DNA from: Lunularia cruciata
Lineage: Eukaryota; Streptophyta; Marchantiopsida; Lunulariales; Lunulariaceae
Direction of reading: 5' to 3'
Assembly (NCBI GenBank): GCA_948567375.1
Contig: OX419760.1
Span: 22,816,001 to 22,880,000, forward strand
DNA: 64,000 nt
Part shown: positions 47,282 to 60,780 of the stretch, in pieces
Numbering within the stretch: the first letter of the stretch is position 1
Layout of the letters: each line of letters begins with the position of its first letter
Made by a program: the position numbers and the translations under genes
Notes under the pieces: model-generated
Database searches by the model: none
Told to the model about the DNA's origin: nothing
The model's input: the letters and a program-made list of their open reading frames with translations, nothing else

Positions 47282-50039
47282 CTTTTATGGTTATTACCAT
47301 ATGTCTTCACCGACTTGAACCAGCTAGAAGTTGTGACTCGAGTCATAGTTCGCTGGGTTCCTCCTCCGTCGACGGGTCCAGTACACCAACTCCAGGTGTT
47401 GTTACTACTAAACAATGCTGAAATACACATAAATAAGATATAGCTTATACTCTCCAATTCAGAACCATGAAATAATTTCTCCTAAGACTTCGGTGATCTG
47501 TTGAATCTGCGTTTGTGGGGAAGAGAGCCAGTTGAGTGGACCCGTACCTCCAGCTCTAGGCTGCTGACCAAGCTTTATGACTTTAGGCTTGAGTCGAACA
47601 ATACCGTGGGTCCCATTTCTTTCTTGCAGGACCTTTTACACAAATTGAGTACGCCATTTCGAGTGGATGCCATAAATCTGGGCTTTTGTCAAGACTTAGG
47701 GTCCCACTCCGACCACATCTCCACTTATTCTTCGTCTCCTCCAACGCAACGCTGCCGGTACCCCGTCAGTGTTACTGTTCACATGAAAAGGGGCTCAACT
47801 TCCTTCTCCAACCGTATCAGTAGCTCCACGGTATTCAAATAGTACTGTTTTTGCTGCTCATGACCATACCTCAGCTTTAGGTTTTTTTCTTGTATAGTCC
47901 CCACGGTTTTCTAAGCCCAGCTCCTGGCAAATTTCTGAAGCTTCTCTTATCCGTGGCTCCAGCTCTCTCTTCCTCATCGCTAGATGCTTTTAAATCATAC
48001 CTGAATCTGTTTCTTCAGGAGTATGATGTCAAATTTCCTATCCTTCCGTCAGCTTTTACAAAACTGTTCTCAAGTTGCTTCCTTTGTCCTCCTTCAACTG
48101 CACCAGTAAGCATTCATTCCTGTAATGTAATGTTAGTAGTCTTCATTTCCGAGTAAGTTCTCCAGTTCATGACCTGGTCCTGGTATTATTTTGAAAAACT
48201 TTTAGGTATGGCAGTGAAGCACTGTAACGCTGTTGCCGCGATTCTTTAAAGGACGAATGGTCCATCAGCACCTGCAAACTTTTGGAAGTATGTTGTCAAA
48301 AAGATAAGTGAATCTCTCAGCTTCCAAAAGACTATTCTTCTTCATGTCAAACTTCTTGCTCACCTCGGGAGAGAGTACCCCAACTGAACTTCACCTCGTC
48401 GTAACTAACAGCAGTAGTTCATACCGGAGCCAGCTCTAGAAGAGGTGCACCTTCCTTGGTGTCTGTGGCAGCTGATTCTCATAGGTGACTTTATTAGTCA
48501 TATCCTTAATCACGACGAAAGGTCAATCTCACGTACTCACTTTCGAAATCCTGGCTCGTGCTAAAATTTTGTAACTGCACCAGCAGTAGCTTCATGATAA
48601 TTTTATTCTTTTGCAAGCAGACGTTGCGGACATCTCGGCTTTTGGTTTCTTTCTTTTACAGACAGGGAAATGTCTGCAGTATTGTATTCAATGAGTCAAT
48701 GAAAGCGGCAATTCTGTCCGCTAAACGAGTGATTAGAAGAATGAGTGACCTTAAATCAATGTCGACTCCAGTATGTATATATAGGAGTCTATTATGGATG
48801 TAAGTCATGGCTCATGGTCATAATCTCCGTCCAGGGGCTTGTTCGAAGTACAGAAGCACCACTCATTCTGTCCGCCTTCTATACCTCGACGTGATTGATT
48901 TCAGACGTAGCCTACATGTACGTGGACCAAGATTCCTCTGATATATATCAGTCCCCTCTCGACGGCCAGCAAATCAAGATGAATTGATTTACTGACTGAT
49001 TTTACTGACGATCCATTACCGACATGCCGCAGTTGGGCTCACGTGCGATGAAGGAAGCCTACATGTTGAAATGCTGTACTAGTGACTTCTTGTTATGCTG
49101 CTGAGCGCTGCTCAGCTTCAAATACACCAATGTCTATAGCTACCTACTGCAATTAAATTGTCAAATCAAGCTGATGTTTCCCAGCCTTTGAAGTCAGTTG
49201 GATGCCCAAGTCCTGTCCATGAGCGCGAGCGATCGCCCCTTTTTATATACAACGAATCGAAGATCTGTGTAAAGCTCTGCTCAATTCACCTACAAGCTGG
49301 CTGGTGCCTCCCAACTCAATCTGCCATTGTCATCCAGGACATGAGTCGAAGTGCTCAGTAAGTCTTCAGTTTCCCAGCTCGATCATGATATCTTCTATGA
49401 TAGCCAAACTTAGACCTTCCTTTCGCGCTGCTCTTATTCACGAGAGCTCCAATCCGATGATTGCGGATCCTTACTATCTTGTCGTGCTTTTGTCATGCAG
49501 TGCAACCGAGAGTCGACGCCCCCACAATTTCATAAAACGTGATGAATGATGATCACTTCCAGCTGGGCGAGCTCACACTTGCCACTCCATACACGAGGTG
49601 ATTGCTTACACCGTACTCTTGCTCGTATGTTTTGTAGTCTTTACAATAGTGACATGATATTCCATCTAAACTCAGTGGTAGTCCCTTCAAATCTCAAACT
49701 TGCGAATCTAGTCTTGAGATTTCCGAACGTGCCGATGGTCGTTGGTAGAACATAATTCACCTCTTGCAGAACCTTCTATCCTAAACATTATGGCGAAGTG
49801 ATGTGGATAAGATGGGAGGATCAACTGGATCAGTCATTGATCACTAAGTGATCGTGGATTGACAATGAATTGCTTCTAGGATATATCCATCAACTCTCTT
49901 GTGTGAAATAGAATTCCCTCGAACTCCATGGAAAGGAATAGGAAACACGCTGGAAGAAAATAACGCAAACGAAAAGAGGAAGGATTTCAGTCTGTTAATT
50001 TTGCTACTATGTTACACAGTGCTAATATGGAACTCTGTT
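47282..50039. other. Intergenic DNA, no recognised gene
   Basis: No supported coding region. Composition falls toward AT-rich near 50000. Confidence 0.35.
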
Positions 50040-50187
50040 CGCTTGTTAGAATTTTGAGAAATTTTTAAGTTAAAAATATTTCTTAAAATCGCGAGAGTGA
50101 AGAGTTTCTCCGCTTGTTAGAATTTTGAGAAAGAAGAATTTTAAGTTGAAAATATTTCTTAAAATCTCGAGAGTGAATAGTATCTCC
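50040..50187. repeat. Tandem duplication, 71-bp period
   Basis: CGCTTGTTAGAATTTTGAG starts both copies (50040 and 50111), followed by AATATTTCTTAAAATC and CGAGAGTGAA. The copies differ by a small insertion and a few substitutions. Confidence 0.8.
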
Positions 50188-51760
50188 TGATCTTCGGGGA
50201 ATATTGGTCGACCTGCCAATGACCAAATGAGAAAAGGCTTTGATGTTATTCAAGAATATCGATGCATGTAATTGTCATGTTAACAAATGAATTAAATATA
50301 AATATCGAGTATTCTTTAAATTCTCATGGTGTCTGGCGAGGAAGTTATTTTAGTTTTGGTGATATATTTCTACCTGACATCAACCTAAAAGACACCAATG
50401 GCATGTGAACCAAGTGAAATAGAACCAATCGTCTTATGTCGATGATGTCGCTGACAATAATTTGCATGCACCCAGATTTTAAGATCGAGTGGAAATACAT
50501 TGTTTATTGTGAAAAAGTTGTCTCTAAAATAATCCAGGTAGATCTGAACAGTATACGAAGATTAAAAAAGATATAATCAATGAACAAAGGTCCTAAAGCA
50601 AGACCAAAATAATCGCAGCTAACCCCAATCGTATGCAAATGAAACAAAGGTGGAAAAAGGGTGATGGCCATTACCCCAGCTTTTGGTCTATATTGATCAT
50701 TCCAAAGGCAGTTTAGAATAATGATAATCTATCATCTAATGTCGCCAGCACCAAGGAACAAAGAAAGAATTCCGTCTAACTTGGTCTGTACCACGCCACA
50801 ACTGTCTAGTAGTTGCAAGAATCAAATGCAACCAATTACGACCCTCCGAGAAATCGTTCGATTCTCCAACTTAATTAATTATCTTCTTTGTATAATGAAA
50901 TTGGACGGTTCCCAACACAAAAGATTAAAATTATGTCGATGGTTTCAAGAAAATGTGAGGCGAACAAGTGGGAGCTATTGGGCCCTTATCCAAAGAGAAT
51001 GTTCGAGAACGAGAACGAAGAGACGGACCAAGATAACGACTATAAACAAGGGCATAAAGCAGATTCTAAACTAGAAGGATTAGGCCAAGTCAGTTTTGGA
51101 AGGATTTTGATGTAACTTCTTCTACTTCCATACTGGACCCCGTAAGGCAAAAGAAATCTAAGGACTACAAATGGCACCGCATTATCTACTGTGATATCCA
51201 CGCGCATGAAGAAGTTAGATAACGTAATAAGAAATCTGAATCCTTCCCACGAATTTAGCAACTGTATAAACTAATGACGATCTTTGACGAAGTCGAAGGA
51301 GATCCAAAGGCAAAGAAAGCTGAAAGGCCAAAACATGACCAACCAGTGATAAATCATAATCATTTGGGACCATTGTCAGTAAAGAAGCGTGCAAGGCACT
51401 TAAAGTTCAAGAATCGTGCACAAGTTAATACTTGTGCAGAAAATAACTTCTTACAATGACAACAATGCGTGGCAAATATTAGAGCGGATATGCTTTGAAA
51501 CTGAGATACTTTGGAACTTGTTGAGCTAATTAACACAATATCTTAGATTTTCTTATATTCTCAACATAATATCTTATATCTTATATTTTATAGAATAACT
51601 TTGAAAGCACCAACCTTGTTCCAGCAGAAAAAAAGTGTTTAGTTCTACTATCAACAAAAGGTTTTGTTCTACTATAGGCGATCCATATGGTTGAAAACCT
51701 ACTACGACTAAGACTATTGATAATGTAATAATAACGACCATCTCATCGTTTAAATGAGAT
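50188..51760. other. AT-rich intergenic DNA
   Basis: Frames at 50721-51074 and 50888-51115 lack recognisable motifs. The stretch marks entry into the second transposon island. Confidence 0.35.
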
Positions 51761-51797
51761 GTTTCCATAAGGAACTAACCTAGTTCCTTATGGAAAC
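51761..51797. repeat. 17-bp-stem hairpin with 3-base loop
   Basis: GTTTCCATAAGGAACTA, loop ACC, then the exact reverse complement. An 8-bp inverted repeat (CATCTCAT / ATGAGATG) lies immediately to the left, so the site may be the fused end of a foldback transposon. Confidence 0.85.
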
Positions 51798-51810
51798 GAT
51801 CATAGAAGTT

Positions 51811-51937
51811 ACCTTGGTGCCAATTGTTTGCAGATCCTTTGCTATCACCAAGTACTGCACATTTTGTTCAACTCTACAATTCTCCAATTATAGACTGAAC
51901 CTTGGTGGGAATTGTGTGCAGATCCTTTGCTATTGCC
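51811..51937. repeat. Direct repeats of about 39 bp, 88 bp apart
   Basis: ACCTTGGTG, AATTGT.TGCAGATCC and TTTGCTAT occur in order at 51811 and again at 51899, just right of the hairpin. Confidence 0.7.
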
Positions 51938-52375
51938 ACATGTTCCCCCATGTAAGTAGTGCAATAGGGGTTTCACTTTTGGAAGGTATGGGAGGCCTAT
52001 TGCGGTGGGACATGTCCTATAATCTGTTCCATGGGATCCATTAAAGAAATCCAGTCCTATTTGTGAACAATACATAATTTTTGTTTACATGTATTTATGT
52101 GCCATCTCATAAAGGGGAGTTCAGGTTGAACATGGAGCTTACAGATTGTCAAAATGGTTAATTAAGAATGATTTTAATTGAGACACTTGAATGTAGACCT
52201 GTCTAAATGTGTCACCATGTCACCAAGGGGGTTCAAAGACCAAAGTCCAAAATGAAATCTTAAATTTGCAGGATCGATAGAGGACCACAACTATAGTGAA
52301 GAAGCAAAGTATGGGGAGTTGGGTGAAAACTTGTAATTCAAATGCAAACCCAACTCAAGCTACTCACTGAAAATT

Positions 52376-53381
52376 GTGATTGATTTTTGGCACCAAGAGC
52401 AATATTTTGCAAGTCAAAATCAAATGCACGCATTGTCATGGAGAAATGAATGGTACTTTTACTCAAAAAAAAACTCATGGTGTGCCATTTGCACTTTGTA
52501 TTGTAATCATACACCCATTGAGATAGAAAATTTTGACCCACTTTCCAATCCCCTCCCTGATGACAAGATAGGGATTGATACTTCCATTCCCATTCTTGAG
52601 AATTATAGAGCAAAGTACACTTCCACATGCAGGTTACAATTCTAGGAACTCTTGAAAATGGTTTGTTTTAGGACCGCTGCACCTTCTACTACTCTTACAA
52701 GTAAAGATACAGCAAAATCTAATGCTCTTAGAGGAAAAAGTGAGGACTATGGATTCTGAATTGTTTCATATGAATAGTCAAATTCTTGATTATTTGGAGG
52801 ATCTAGAGCATTTTAAAAAAATCCATGGTGGTAGTAGTAAGAACACATTTAGAAATCATATTATTGAAGATGCCTTCAATAATATGACAACCTTCCTTGT
52901 GAGATTTGGTAATGGGTTTCCAATGTCCATGAATGAGGAGAAATTGAAAAAGAAATAGGCTTGTTTCTTGAAGTCCTACAAAGAAGCTTGATAGTGGAAA
53001 GACAAGTCTACCAATGAGGAACTTATTGATAAGGAGATCAAACTTAGATGAGCCACTGTGGAGGATAAGCTAAATAATTTATGTCCTCATATCCTTCATA
53101 TGGATACCTTGTTTGGAGGAAGAGAAAATATTGCTCTCCTTGACATTGTAAGTTTGGGAATGTGGAGTGAGTTTAGTCTTATAAAAAAATTTAGCAAAGA
53201 GGATGAAATTAGTTTAGTGACATCCATTGACAAAGAGGATAAAACTAACAAGGAGCACACAATGAGCAAGAAGAATTGTCAAGAGAAGACACTCTATTAT
53301 CTTGTACTTCATAAGCATTTCTTATGCATGATTCAATTCCAAGGACTATCTCAAGTACTAAAGAGTGCCCTTCAAATTTAG
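52376..53381 (+). other. Degenerate open frames, unrecognised
   Basis: Three open stretches (52376-52645, 52722-52958, 53058-53381) read like one eroded lysine- and glutamate-rich protein interrupted by stops, for example near 52958-53058. No domain is recognisable. Position in the transposon island and decay suggest an old element's non-enzymatic protein such as gag, but this is a guess. Confidence 0.3.
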
Positions 53382-54147
53382 TCCACGAGGTTTGCAAGAA
53401 GTGAGGCATTTGGGTTTCACATTGAGGATGATTTACAAATTCAATCACTTGATAAAATAGAAGAGGATAGGAGGAGACCACAAAAGTAGAAGAGGAGATG
53501 GTGCAAACATTTGAGGAGATACTTGCAGAAGCAAGAGATAGAAGAGATAAAGAGTGGGGAGACAAAGGGGTCAAAGAAGTTGAAGAAGATAGTAAAACAT
53601 CTTTCTCCACAAGAGGAGGAAGGTGGTAAGGCAATTGCAAAGACTTGTCCTATGTTGAGTGCATTGCACAAGATATGGCAAGTCACACCAAATTGAAGTT
53701 TGATGTAGTGGAAGCTAGATAAAGGTGTAGATTGGCCAAAATTAAAGCCCCAAAGAGTGCTAAAATAGAAAAGTTGCACATGAAGGTAGGTGCATAAGAG
53801 AGAAAGAAGGCACAAAATTTTAGGTTCAAGGAGAGGCTAGCAAAATCAAAGTAATAGTTTGATATGATATTAGAATTAGCAAAGGCACAAAAAACCTCCC
53901 AATAAAATTAAAAGCATTATAACCATCTTTTTTCAAATTAGTGCAATTGATTGCACTATAGGTAGTAATCACCCTATCCTTGATGCATATACAAATACCA
54001 CACTGATGGGCAAGCAAATTCAATTGACCATGATAACAATGATTAAAATAAAGTTTTGATGCTTCTTGCCCTTGTATGAATGAATTTACGTACATGTTGC
54101 ATGCATTTGCTAGGTTTATGGAAGATTTTTTTGCTTGTGCTAGGCTA
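53382..54147. other. AT-rich DNA, no recognised gene
   Basis: A purine-rich portion (about 53460-53620) yields long reverse frames rich in Ser and Leu that are compositional artefacts. Confidence 0.35.
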
Positions 54148-54560
54148 AATTTGCTCACATGAGGGCAGATTCTCTTGGGTGTTTCACAAAGGAAATTGCA
54201 GATCTACTAGTTTGAGGGCAAAGTCACTTGCAAAAAGATGTGGTTCTTGGTCTAGATAAGGATTTGCTTGTGTTAAAGTGTGTTTGCTCATAATGGGTTT
54301 GATCCACACATCTTGAAATGAATTTACTTGTGTCGGGTTGGATCTACTTGTCTTGAAGTGGATTTGCTTGTAATAGTTTCTATTTTGTTATTATAGAGAT
54401 GGGTTCAATTGTCTACTATGGGTCCACTCCCCTCCAGACTTATCGGATTTGCTTGCACATGTTTGGATTTGCTCATGTAGTGTGTGTCTGTTCTCATCTG
54501 CTTGTAAAAAATCCTCTCTTGTATGAGTTGATTTTCTTGGTTGCTAAAGGAGTGTACTTG
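54148..54560 (-). repeat. Array of 20-21-bp repeats (GGATTTGCTTG type)
   Basis: GATTTGCTTG-like words start at 54261, 54282, 54301, 54321, 54341 and 54361, a strict 19-21-bp phase, with looser copies on both sides from about 54148 to 54560. The core is the reverse complement of that at 21821. Confidence 0.8.
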
Positions 54561-55189
54561 TGTGATTAATCCAAAATAACACTAAATGAAAATGAGATGC
54601 AAGATATGTAATATATATAATATATCTAACATCTAATCAAATGATAGCATAAATACACAAAAAAAGGAAACATATCAAGAGTAACACCTATATATAAGTA
54701 CCATGCATTGAAAAAATTAGAAATAAGACAACGACACATGTGGAAAAATAAAATCCAGAGGATAAGCAACTTAATAAAACAAATGAGAAAGATACAAGTT
54801 AATTAAAATTTGGATTTTTACCTTACTAAAACTTGAGGGGAAAACATTTTTTAGTACAACAAGTGCACAAGGACAAGATTTGTGCAAGATATGTGCAAAT
54901 CCAAATGAGTAATCAATTCACAAAGGAGTCTAGGAGAATCAAATAGATGAATCGTTGAGACTCCACACGATAAGCAAAGGCCAAGAGAAAGAAGCCTGGT
55001 GAGAGTGATGGAAGCATGTGTTTATAATAATAAACACAACAATATATAACAAATTGCTTGATGATATATAAACAAATGTACAAAGGTGATGTTTGTCTGT
55101 GTACCCTCACATGGAAGGGATGTAGAATGGAGTGCACTATGTGCATCTAGGGCATCCTCCGGGCATTTTCTATACATATCGTAAGGTAT
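54561..55189. other. AT-rich DNA, no recognised gene
   Basis: No coding support. It separates the 20-bp array from a solo LTR. Confidence 0.35.
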
Positions 55190-56088
55190 TGTAATGTTCC
55201 AAGGATAGAAGAGAAACACAGAGGAGAAAACACAAGTTCACACTCAAACTCCGATGCCCCAAAGGAGCACCTTGGCTTTATCATATAGCAAAGTAGAGAC
55301 ATTCAACGGAAGCATAACCCTTGGATCAGAAACATAGATTTATGACATGTCATTGATCTCCACCCTCAGATTAGATGCATGCATGGGTGACATGTGGGAT
55401 CTGGTCCTATCTAGTTCGTCAAACCAATGTTGACTAGAGAGAATCTTTAGGGAATCTTCTTCTAGGAATCTCCAAATTGTATGGGTGAGGTACCATTGGA
55501 AAGCTCTTGATGAGACAAAAAGGGGGAGAAAAAGGCCAGCCTTCTCTTTTGGGGAGGTGGGAGGGAATCTACACACTTTTTAGGCCTAATTCATTTGTTT
55601 AGGCGCTCAAAATGGGCTCCAAATTTCAAGCATATTTCAGTTTCTACCCTATTAATAAAAGTAACCTTTTGGTGATACCTCTTTTTGATCTATTAAGTCC
55701 ATCATGTATAACATCTTTCTAGATATTACCAAACCAAATTTCACCTCTAGATCATATGTCTAGCTACTGGTTCTAAGGTTTTCAAGTTTGTTTCAATTTT
55801 TTCTCTATTAGTAGAAGTACTCTTTTGGTGATACATCTATCTGATATATTTACCCATCATGTATAACATCTTTTTAGATATTACAAAACCAAATTTCACC
55901 TCTAGATCATATGTCTAGCTATTGGTTCTAAATTTTTCAAGTTTGTTTCAATTTTTTCCTTATTAATAGAAGTACTCTTTTGGTGATACCTCTATCTTAT
56001 CTATTTACTCCATCATGTATAACATCTTTCTAGATAGTACCAAACCAAATTTCACCTCTAGATCATATGTCTAGCTATTGGTATTACA
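55190..56088 (-). mobile_element. Solo LTR with three internal repeats
   Basis: It starts TGTAATGTTC and ends TTGGTATTACA, 899 bp. Its flanks GGTAT and AGTAT differ at one base, an imperfect target duplication. It carries three copies of the family's internal repeat (words near 55638, 55794 and 55949, period about 155 bp), one more than the copies at 18045 and 22174, which explains its greater length. It is more diverged than those copies. Confidence 0.85.
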
Positions 56089-56110
56089 AGTATCAAGTAG
56101 GGACTCTATG

Positions 56111-56226
<116 letters not shown>

Positions 56227-56449
56227 CACTCCTTGTCTATCAAGGGGAGACCGTGGATAGTCCTTGCTAATTGCATATATGGATTGGCACTATATTATCA
56301 AAGACATCTTGAAGTTCACTCACCCTAGAAAAATGCAACAATCAGGCGGTCATTAGTTCTAAATCTATCTAATAGACCTACCATATAGTTGAAGCTAGAA
56401 ACATGTGATTACCATCATGTAGAACATGGTGAGAAGCCACAAGGATGGA

Positions 56450-57000
56450 TAGTTCCTACAATAATGCAAAAGTATCCACTATTAAAATATCCCAAATGGA
56501 CAACACATAAGATGTAAGTGGGCTATAAGGTCTCATTCTAAAGTCTCTAAACCCATCAATGTAACTATTGGTGTCACAAGGCAGACCCAAAAGGTGTGCT
56601 CCATTGTGTACTCCTCTTGACAATAAGGATAGAATGGAGTAGGATATCCAAATTGCTCTTTGTAGCATTGGACCATATGATAAAAGTATATCAAAAAAAC
56701 CCATCAATGTAACTATTGGTGTCACAAGGCAGACCCAAAAGGTGTGCTCCATTGTGTACTCCTCTTGACAATAAGGATAGAATGGAGTAGGATATCCAAA
56801 TTGCTCTTTGTAGCATTGGACCATATGATAAAAGTATATAAAAAAAAATGCTAGAAACTATCAAGTTCTTAGGTGTGATACATAGCACGTGGAATCTGCC
56901 TCCACCCTCCAATACAAGTGCCAACCATATTATAAAACCCTTGCATGCCACTTGTGAAAAATGGCACGAGTCAAAAACATAACATCTACTAGACAACCCA
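56450..57000 (-). other. Dispersed repeat with unrecognised reading frame
   Basis: On the - strand the frame gives RPYSPLTSYVLSIWDILIVD, related to the + strand frame at 24845. Part of the region is duplicated in tandem (56549-56840). It is probably a fragment of the same unidentified element. Confidence 0.45.
56549..56840. repeat. Near-identical tandem duplication, 148-bp period
   Basis: The 148-bp segment starting AAACCCATCAATGTAAC at 56549 recurs at 56697 with no difference I could see over about 140 bp. The near identity means a recent duplication or an assembly artefact. Confidence 0.9.
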
Positions 57001-59404
57001 CGTCCAAAACTAGAATCGTCCTATATTGTTCCCATGGGTAGATGATGCAAGGAATAAATATGGTAGATCTGCTTAGACATGCACTAGGCAAAGACTCTTG
57101 ATTGATCCTTTCATCTTCATCATGCTGAGTCATTTGAGTTTGGGTGACTTACCCTATATCATCTACTTGAGTCATTTGAGTGACTCTCAATAAATCCTCA
57201 ATCTGAGTCATTTGGCAATCTCTTCCGACATCACTTGTTTGAGTCATGATCATCACCATCCATAAATCACTAGCCTGAATTTGCATCTGAATCTAGCTAG
57301 TGACTACATCTAAAGCTATCCTTGCCTCATGAAGAGTAACTTGAGTCTATCCTAACTCAGCCCGAGTCCTCTCCAACCTCTCATTCTCAAGGGTAAGCTC
57401 TTACCCATATAACTCCTCTTGACTCCCTAAAGCGTCAACTATAGTCTTTTGCCAAGCCACCTCCATGTCTAACTTTTTTGCTCTAACCCTAAACTTCTGG
57501 TCTATCTACTCTTGCTCTTGCATCCCTAATAAAACTCACATTTGAGTCCTTCCACTCTACCAAAGGATGCTCTCAAGCAAGAAGAATGTGCTTTCTCTTA
57601 TATGTCTCAAGTATGCTCCCTCTTGTTGAGCAAACACTCTCTCTCTTATATATCCCACTCATTGATTAGATGCTCTCTCTATATGTCCCACTCATGAGTA
57701 TGCTCCCTCTCACTAAGTAGATGCTCCCTATCTCTAAACTCACCCTTTGGGGTAGAATCCACATCCATCATGTCCACTTGATCTCCTAACAGCTCTCCAA
57801 AAGGGTGAAACTAGGAGAGGAGATTGTGTAATGGCTCAACACTTAGAAGGGGGTACTCTAGAGAAGGATCATTGTGGGACCCTTCAAAGACTTGGCATGT
57901 GAACTACTCTCAACCTCCAGCCTTTGCACATATACATTTATTGCTAGAATCAACATTCTCAAAATGAAACACTTAAAGTATAAAAAGAATTATGGGTTTT
58001 CTATTATAGATAGTGATGAAGCATTACAAAGAAGAACACAAGAACTCAATGTCCTGTAACTCTTGACCAATACCAATACAGAACTGATACACATCATGTA
58101 ATCAATCAGAATTAAACAAAGCATGTATTAAAATGGAGAGAAAAACCTATCAAGGAAGACCAACAAGCCAAACTTAAAACATCAAGTCAACTGAAATAGG
58201 CACACTAGGCAGAAATTGTATGTAGGAACCATGAAACTGATCGACAAAATGTGAGTTGGAGCAAAGTGGAAGGAGAATGGATGGTCTCTATGTTGAGAAA
58301 GAACAAACCGTGACATGACTAGATATAGAGAAATATAGGACAAAATCCATTAGAAGGTCAAGAGATCTAAAACGCATTGAATGCAAATGCAAGGCAAGAT
58401 ATGTAATGTATACAAGACAACAAAAATCTGATTGAATTAAAGCATAAGTAGATGTAACCTGGAATTAATTCAATAGAAACACCTATATCTTAGTTGCATA
58501 CATCAAATAAAAAAAATAAAAAACCCAAATATATAGAGCAAACAATTGAGTGAAATAAGAGGTGGCTATAGTAAATCTCCATAAAAGCACATGCAATTTC
58601 ATCAGTGCCACAGCAATTGAGTAAGTGTCAAGCAAGGAAAACTTGGTTGGTTCCAAAATGCCACTCAAGGTTATTACCTATAACCTTGCAATGTAAGGAA
58701 AAAGCAAAGGACACAACATATGTATATCCTAATGGATCCAATTGAAAATGTCACTCACCCTCCTCTTGTTGATGATCACTCTCTCCTTCCAGTGATCCCT
58801 CTACAAAGTATAGACATAGACCCCTGATCATATCTGATCTCGTTCTCACCAATAAGACCACTCTCAAAGAACAAATGTGGAAAGAACTAACCCACAAAGC
58901 TCATCTTGTACCACCCAGCATCTAGATGCCTAAACTACTTTGTAAGTATCATAACTTGGCCTCCCTAGTTGGTAACATAAGCTCCACCAAATCATAGTCC
59001 TCATTAGCACACAATAGCTTTATGGTCACATAGAGAATAGAATGTCCATGCACCACCTTTGGCCTCCTAGTGGGAATACAAATCAAAGTGATGATCTAGA
59101 AGAATTCTCTCCATGCTAGATAGATGCACTGGCAGGTAAGATATCTCTTGGCGGTGAAGTCTCTCACTAGAAACCACTCCTCAATCAGCTTGTGTGGAAT
59201 AAATCTCCTTTTTAGCATAAAACCTCTTGCCAAAGCAAATGCATCTCATATGCTTCCAAGCATTAGAGTGAAAGGTATGTCATGTACAATACCCATGTGG
59301 GTGACCTTGTCCTAGGTGCTCGCCAACTCTATACACAAAGCAACCTTCAAGGAAATAGAAAAATTTCAAAGAATGTAAAATTGAAGTGGATGGAATTGCT
59401 CTAC
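57001..59404. other. AT-rich DNA with short local repeats, no recognised gene
   Basis: GAGTCATTTG and relatives recur at about 57125-57250, and ATGCTC-C-TCTC words at about 57560-57735. No supported gene. Confidence 0.35.
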
Positions 59405-59625
59405 AATGGAAAATGGATTTGCTTGCATCAAGGATAGATATGCTCATGTAAGAGTATGATTCAATCATCAAATTAGTGGATCTGCTTAGGCATGAAGGTG
59501 TCTCTGCTCTAACAAGCAAATGCATCTTCTTGACCACGAGTGGATTTTCTTGACTGAGCGTGTGGATCCAATTGCTTGGCCAATTAGTCAGATCCACTTG
59601 TGAGGGCTTGGATTTTCTTGTATAG
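59405..59625 (-). repeat. Array of 20-22-bp repeats (TGGATTTGCTTG type)
   Basis: Variants of TGGATTTGCTTG begin near 59405, 59427, 59478, 59499, 59522, 59542, 59564, 59588 and 59608. Same core and phase as the other arrays, in reverse orientation. Confidence 0.7.
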
Positions 59626-60033
59626 TTGGGGTTCTTCATCACTTCCATAGAAATTTGACAAAACTGCAAAATCATCAAGAATTTCAAATTGGGAAATTGA
59701 TATGGGGACTTATGTTGGGGCTATGGTTCCCTAACCCAACCACTTATCTTCATCCCTAGTGCATCCAAATCTGCCTTGCAAATGGATTTGGTTGCACCTT
59801 TGACTTTGATCTTGTGAAACATGCACAATTGATCAATGTCATTTCCTCTACTACCATGTTGAATTTAATCAACCATTGACCCTCTCCTATGTCTACAGGT
59901 TTGGAGAGTCCCAACACTTTCCATAATCTATGATGTCTACCATCTTTACCTTTCTAAACTTTTGAATTGAATTGTAGATCCCTTGTTTCCCTTGTTTTCT
60001 AAACTACACTCAACACTCTAGAGTTATGTCCTT

Positions 60034-60780
60034 GTCCTTTGTGGGAATTGCCTCCCTCATGATTTCCATAAATTATGTATGTTCATAAAGTCTACTTTTT
60101 GCTCAAATCAAGTTTTGTTTAGTCCTCTATGGGAATGCCTCTCTTACCTAATTTTAAATAAATGTCTTTTTTATATTGTACACTTCTCTCTAAACTCTTG
60201 ATTTTTGTCCTAATATCCTTCAGAATGGCCTCTCACTAAATTTTAGAAAACTGCCTTTTCAACAAAAAACCTCCCTCTTAACACTTGAATTATGTTTGGT
60301 CCTCTACAAAAATGGCCTCTTTCCCCAAATTTTGAATAAACATCTTTTTGGTTGGGAATACTTCCCTCTAAAATCTTATTTCTGTCTTAGCCTCTACCTA
60401 GATAGACTCTGTCACTAAATTTCAGAAAGTTTCCTCTATTCATAGAAAACTTTCCTAAAATGGTCAAGATATATCATGTCCTCTATGAGAATGGCCTCTC
60501 TTCCCAAATTTTGAAAAAATTGCCTCTATTTGTAAGCTACTTCCTTGTAAACTCATGATTTTTATCTTGGCTTGTAAGGGAATGGCTTCTCTCCCAATTT
60601 CTAAGAATTAGTCTTTGTTTGTGGAGTTTGGTCCCTTCTAAATGGTCAAGTTTTGTATGTTCCTTGGTGGGACTAACCTCTCTCCCTAAATCTCTAAAAG
60701 TCATCTCTAATCACATGTTATTCCCCTTGTAACTCTCAACTTCTATCTGCTCCTCTATGGGAAAGGACTCTATATTATTC
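60034..60780. repeat. Satellite of about 90-bp period, nine diverged units
   Basis: Units start near 60034, 60122, 60207, 60299, 60388, 60478, 60569, 60660 and 60749. Each has a GTCCTCTATGGGAATGGCC-like start, then TCTCTCCCAAATTTTGAA, then a ...CTAAACTCTTGATTTT end. Divergence between units is high, so the array is old. No coding role is seen. Confidence 0.85.

Noticed and set aside
53245-53815. Long reverse frames rich in Ser, Leu and Cys
   Set aside because: They arise from a purine-rich tract on the opposite strand and have no protein-like organisation.
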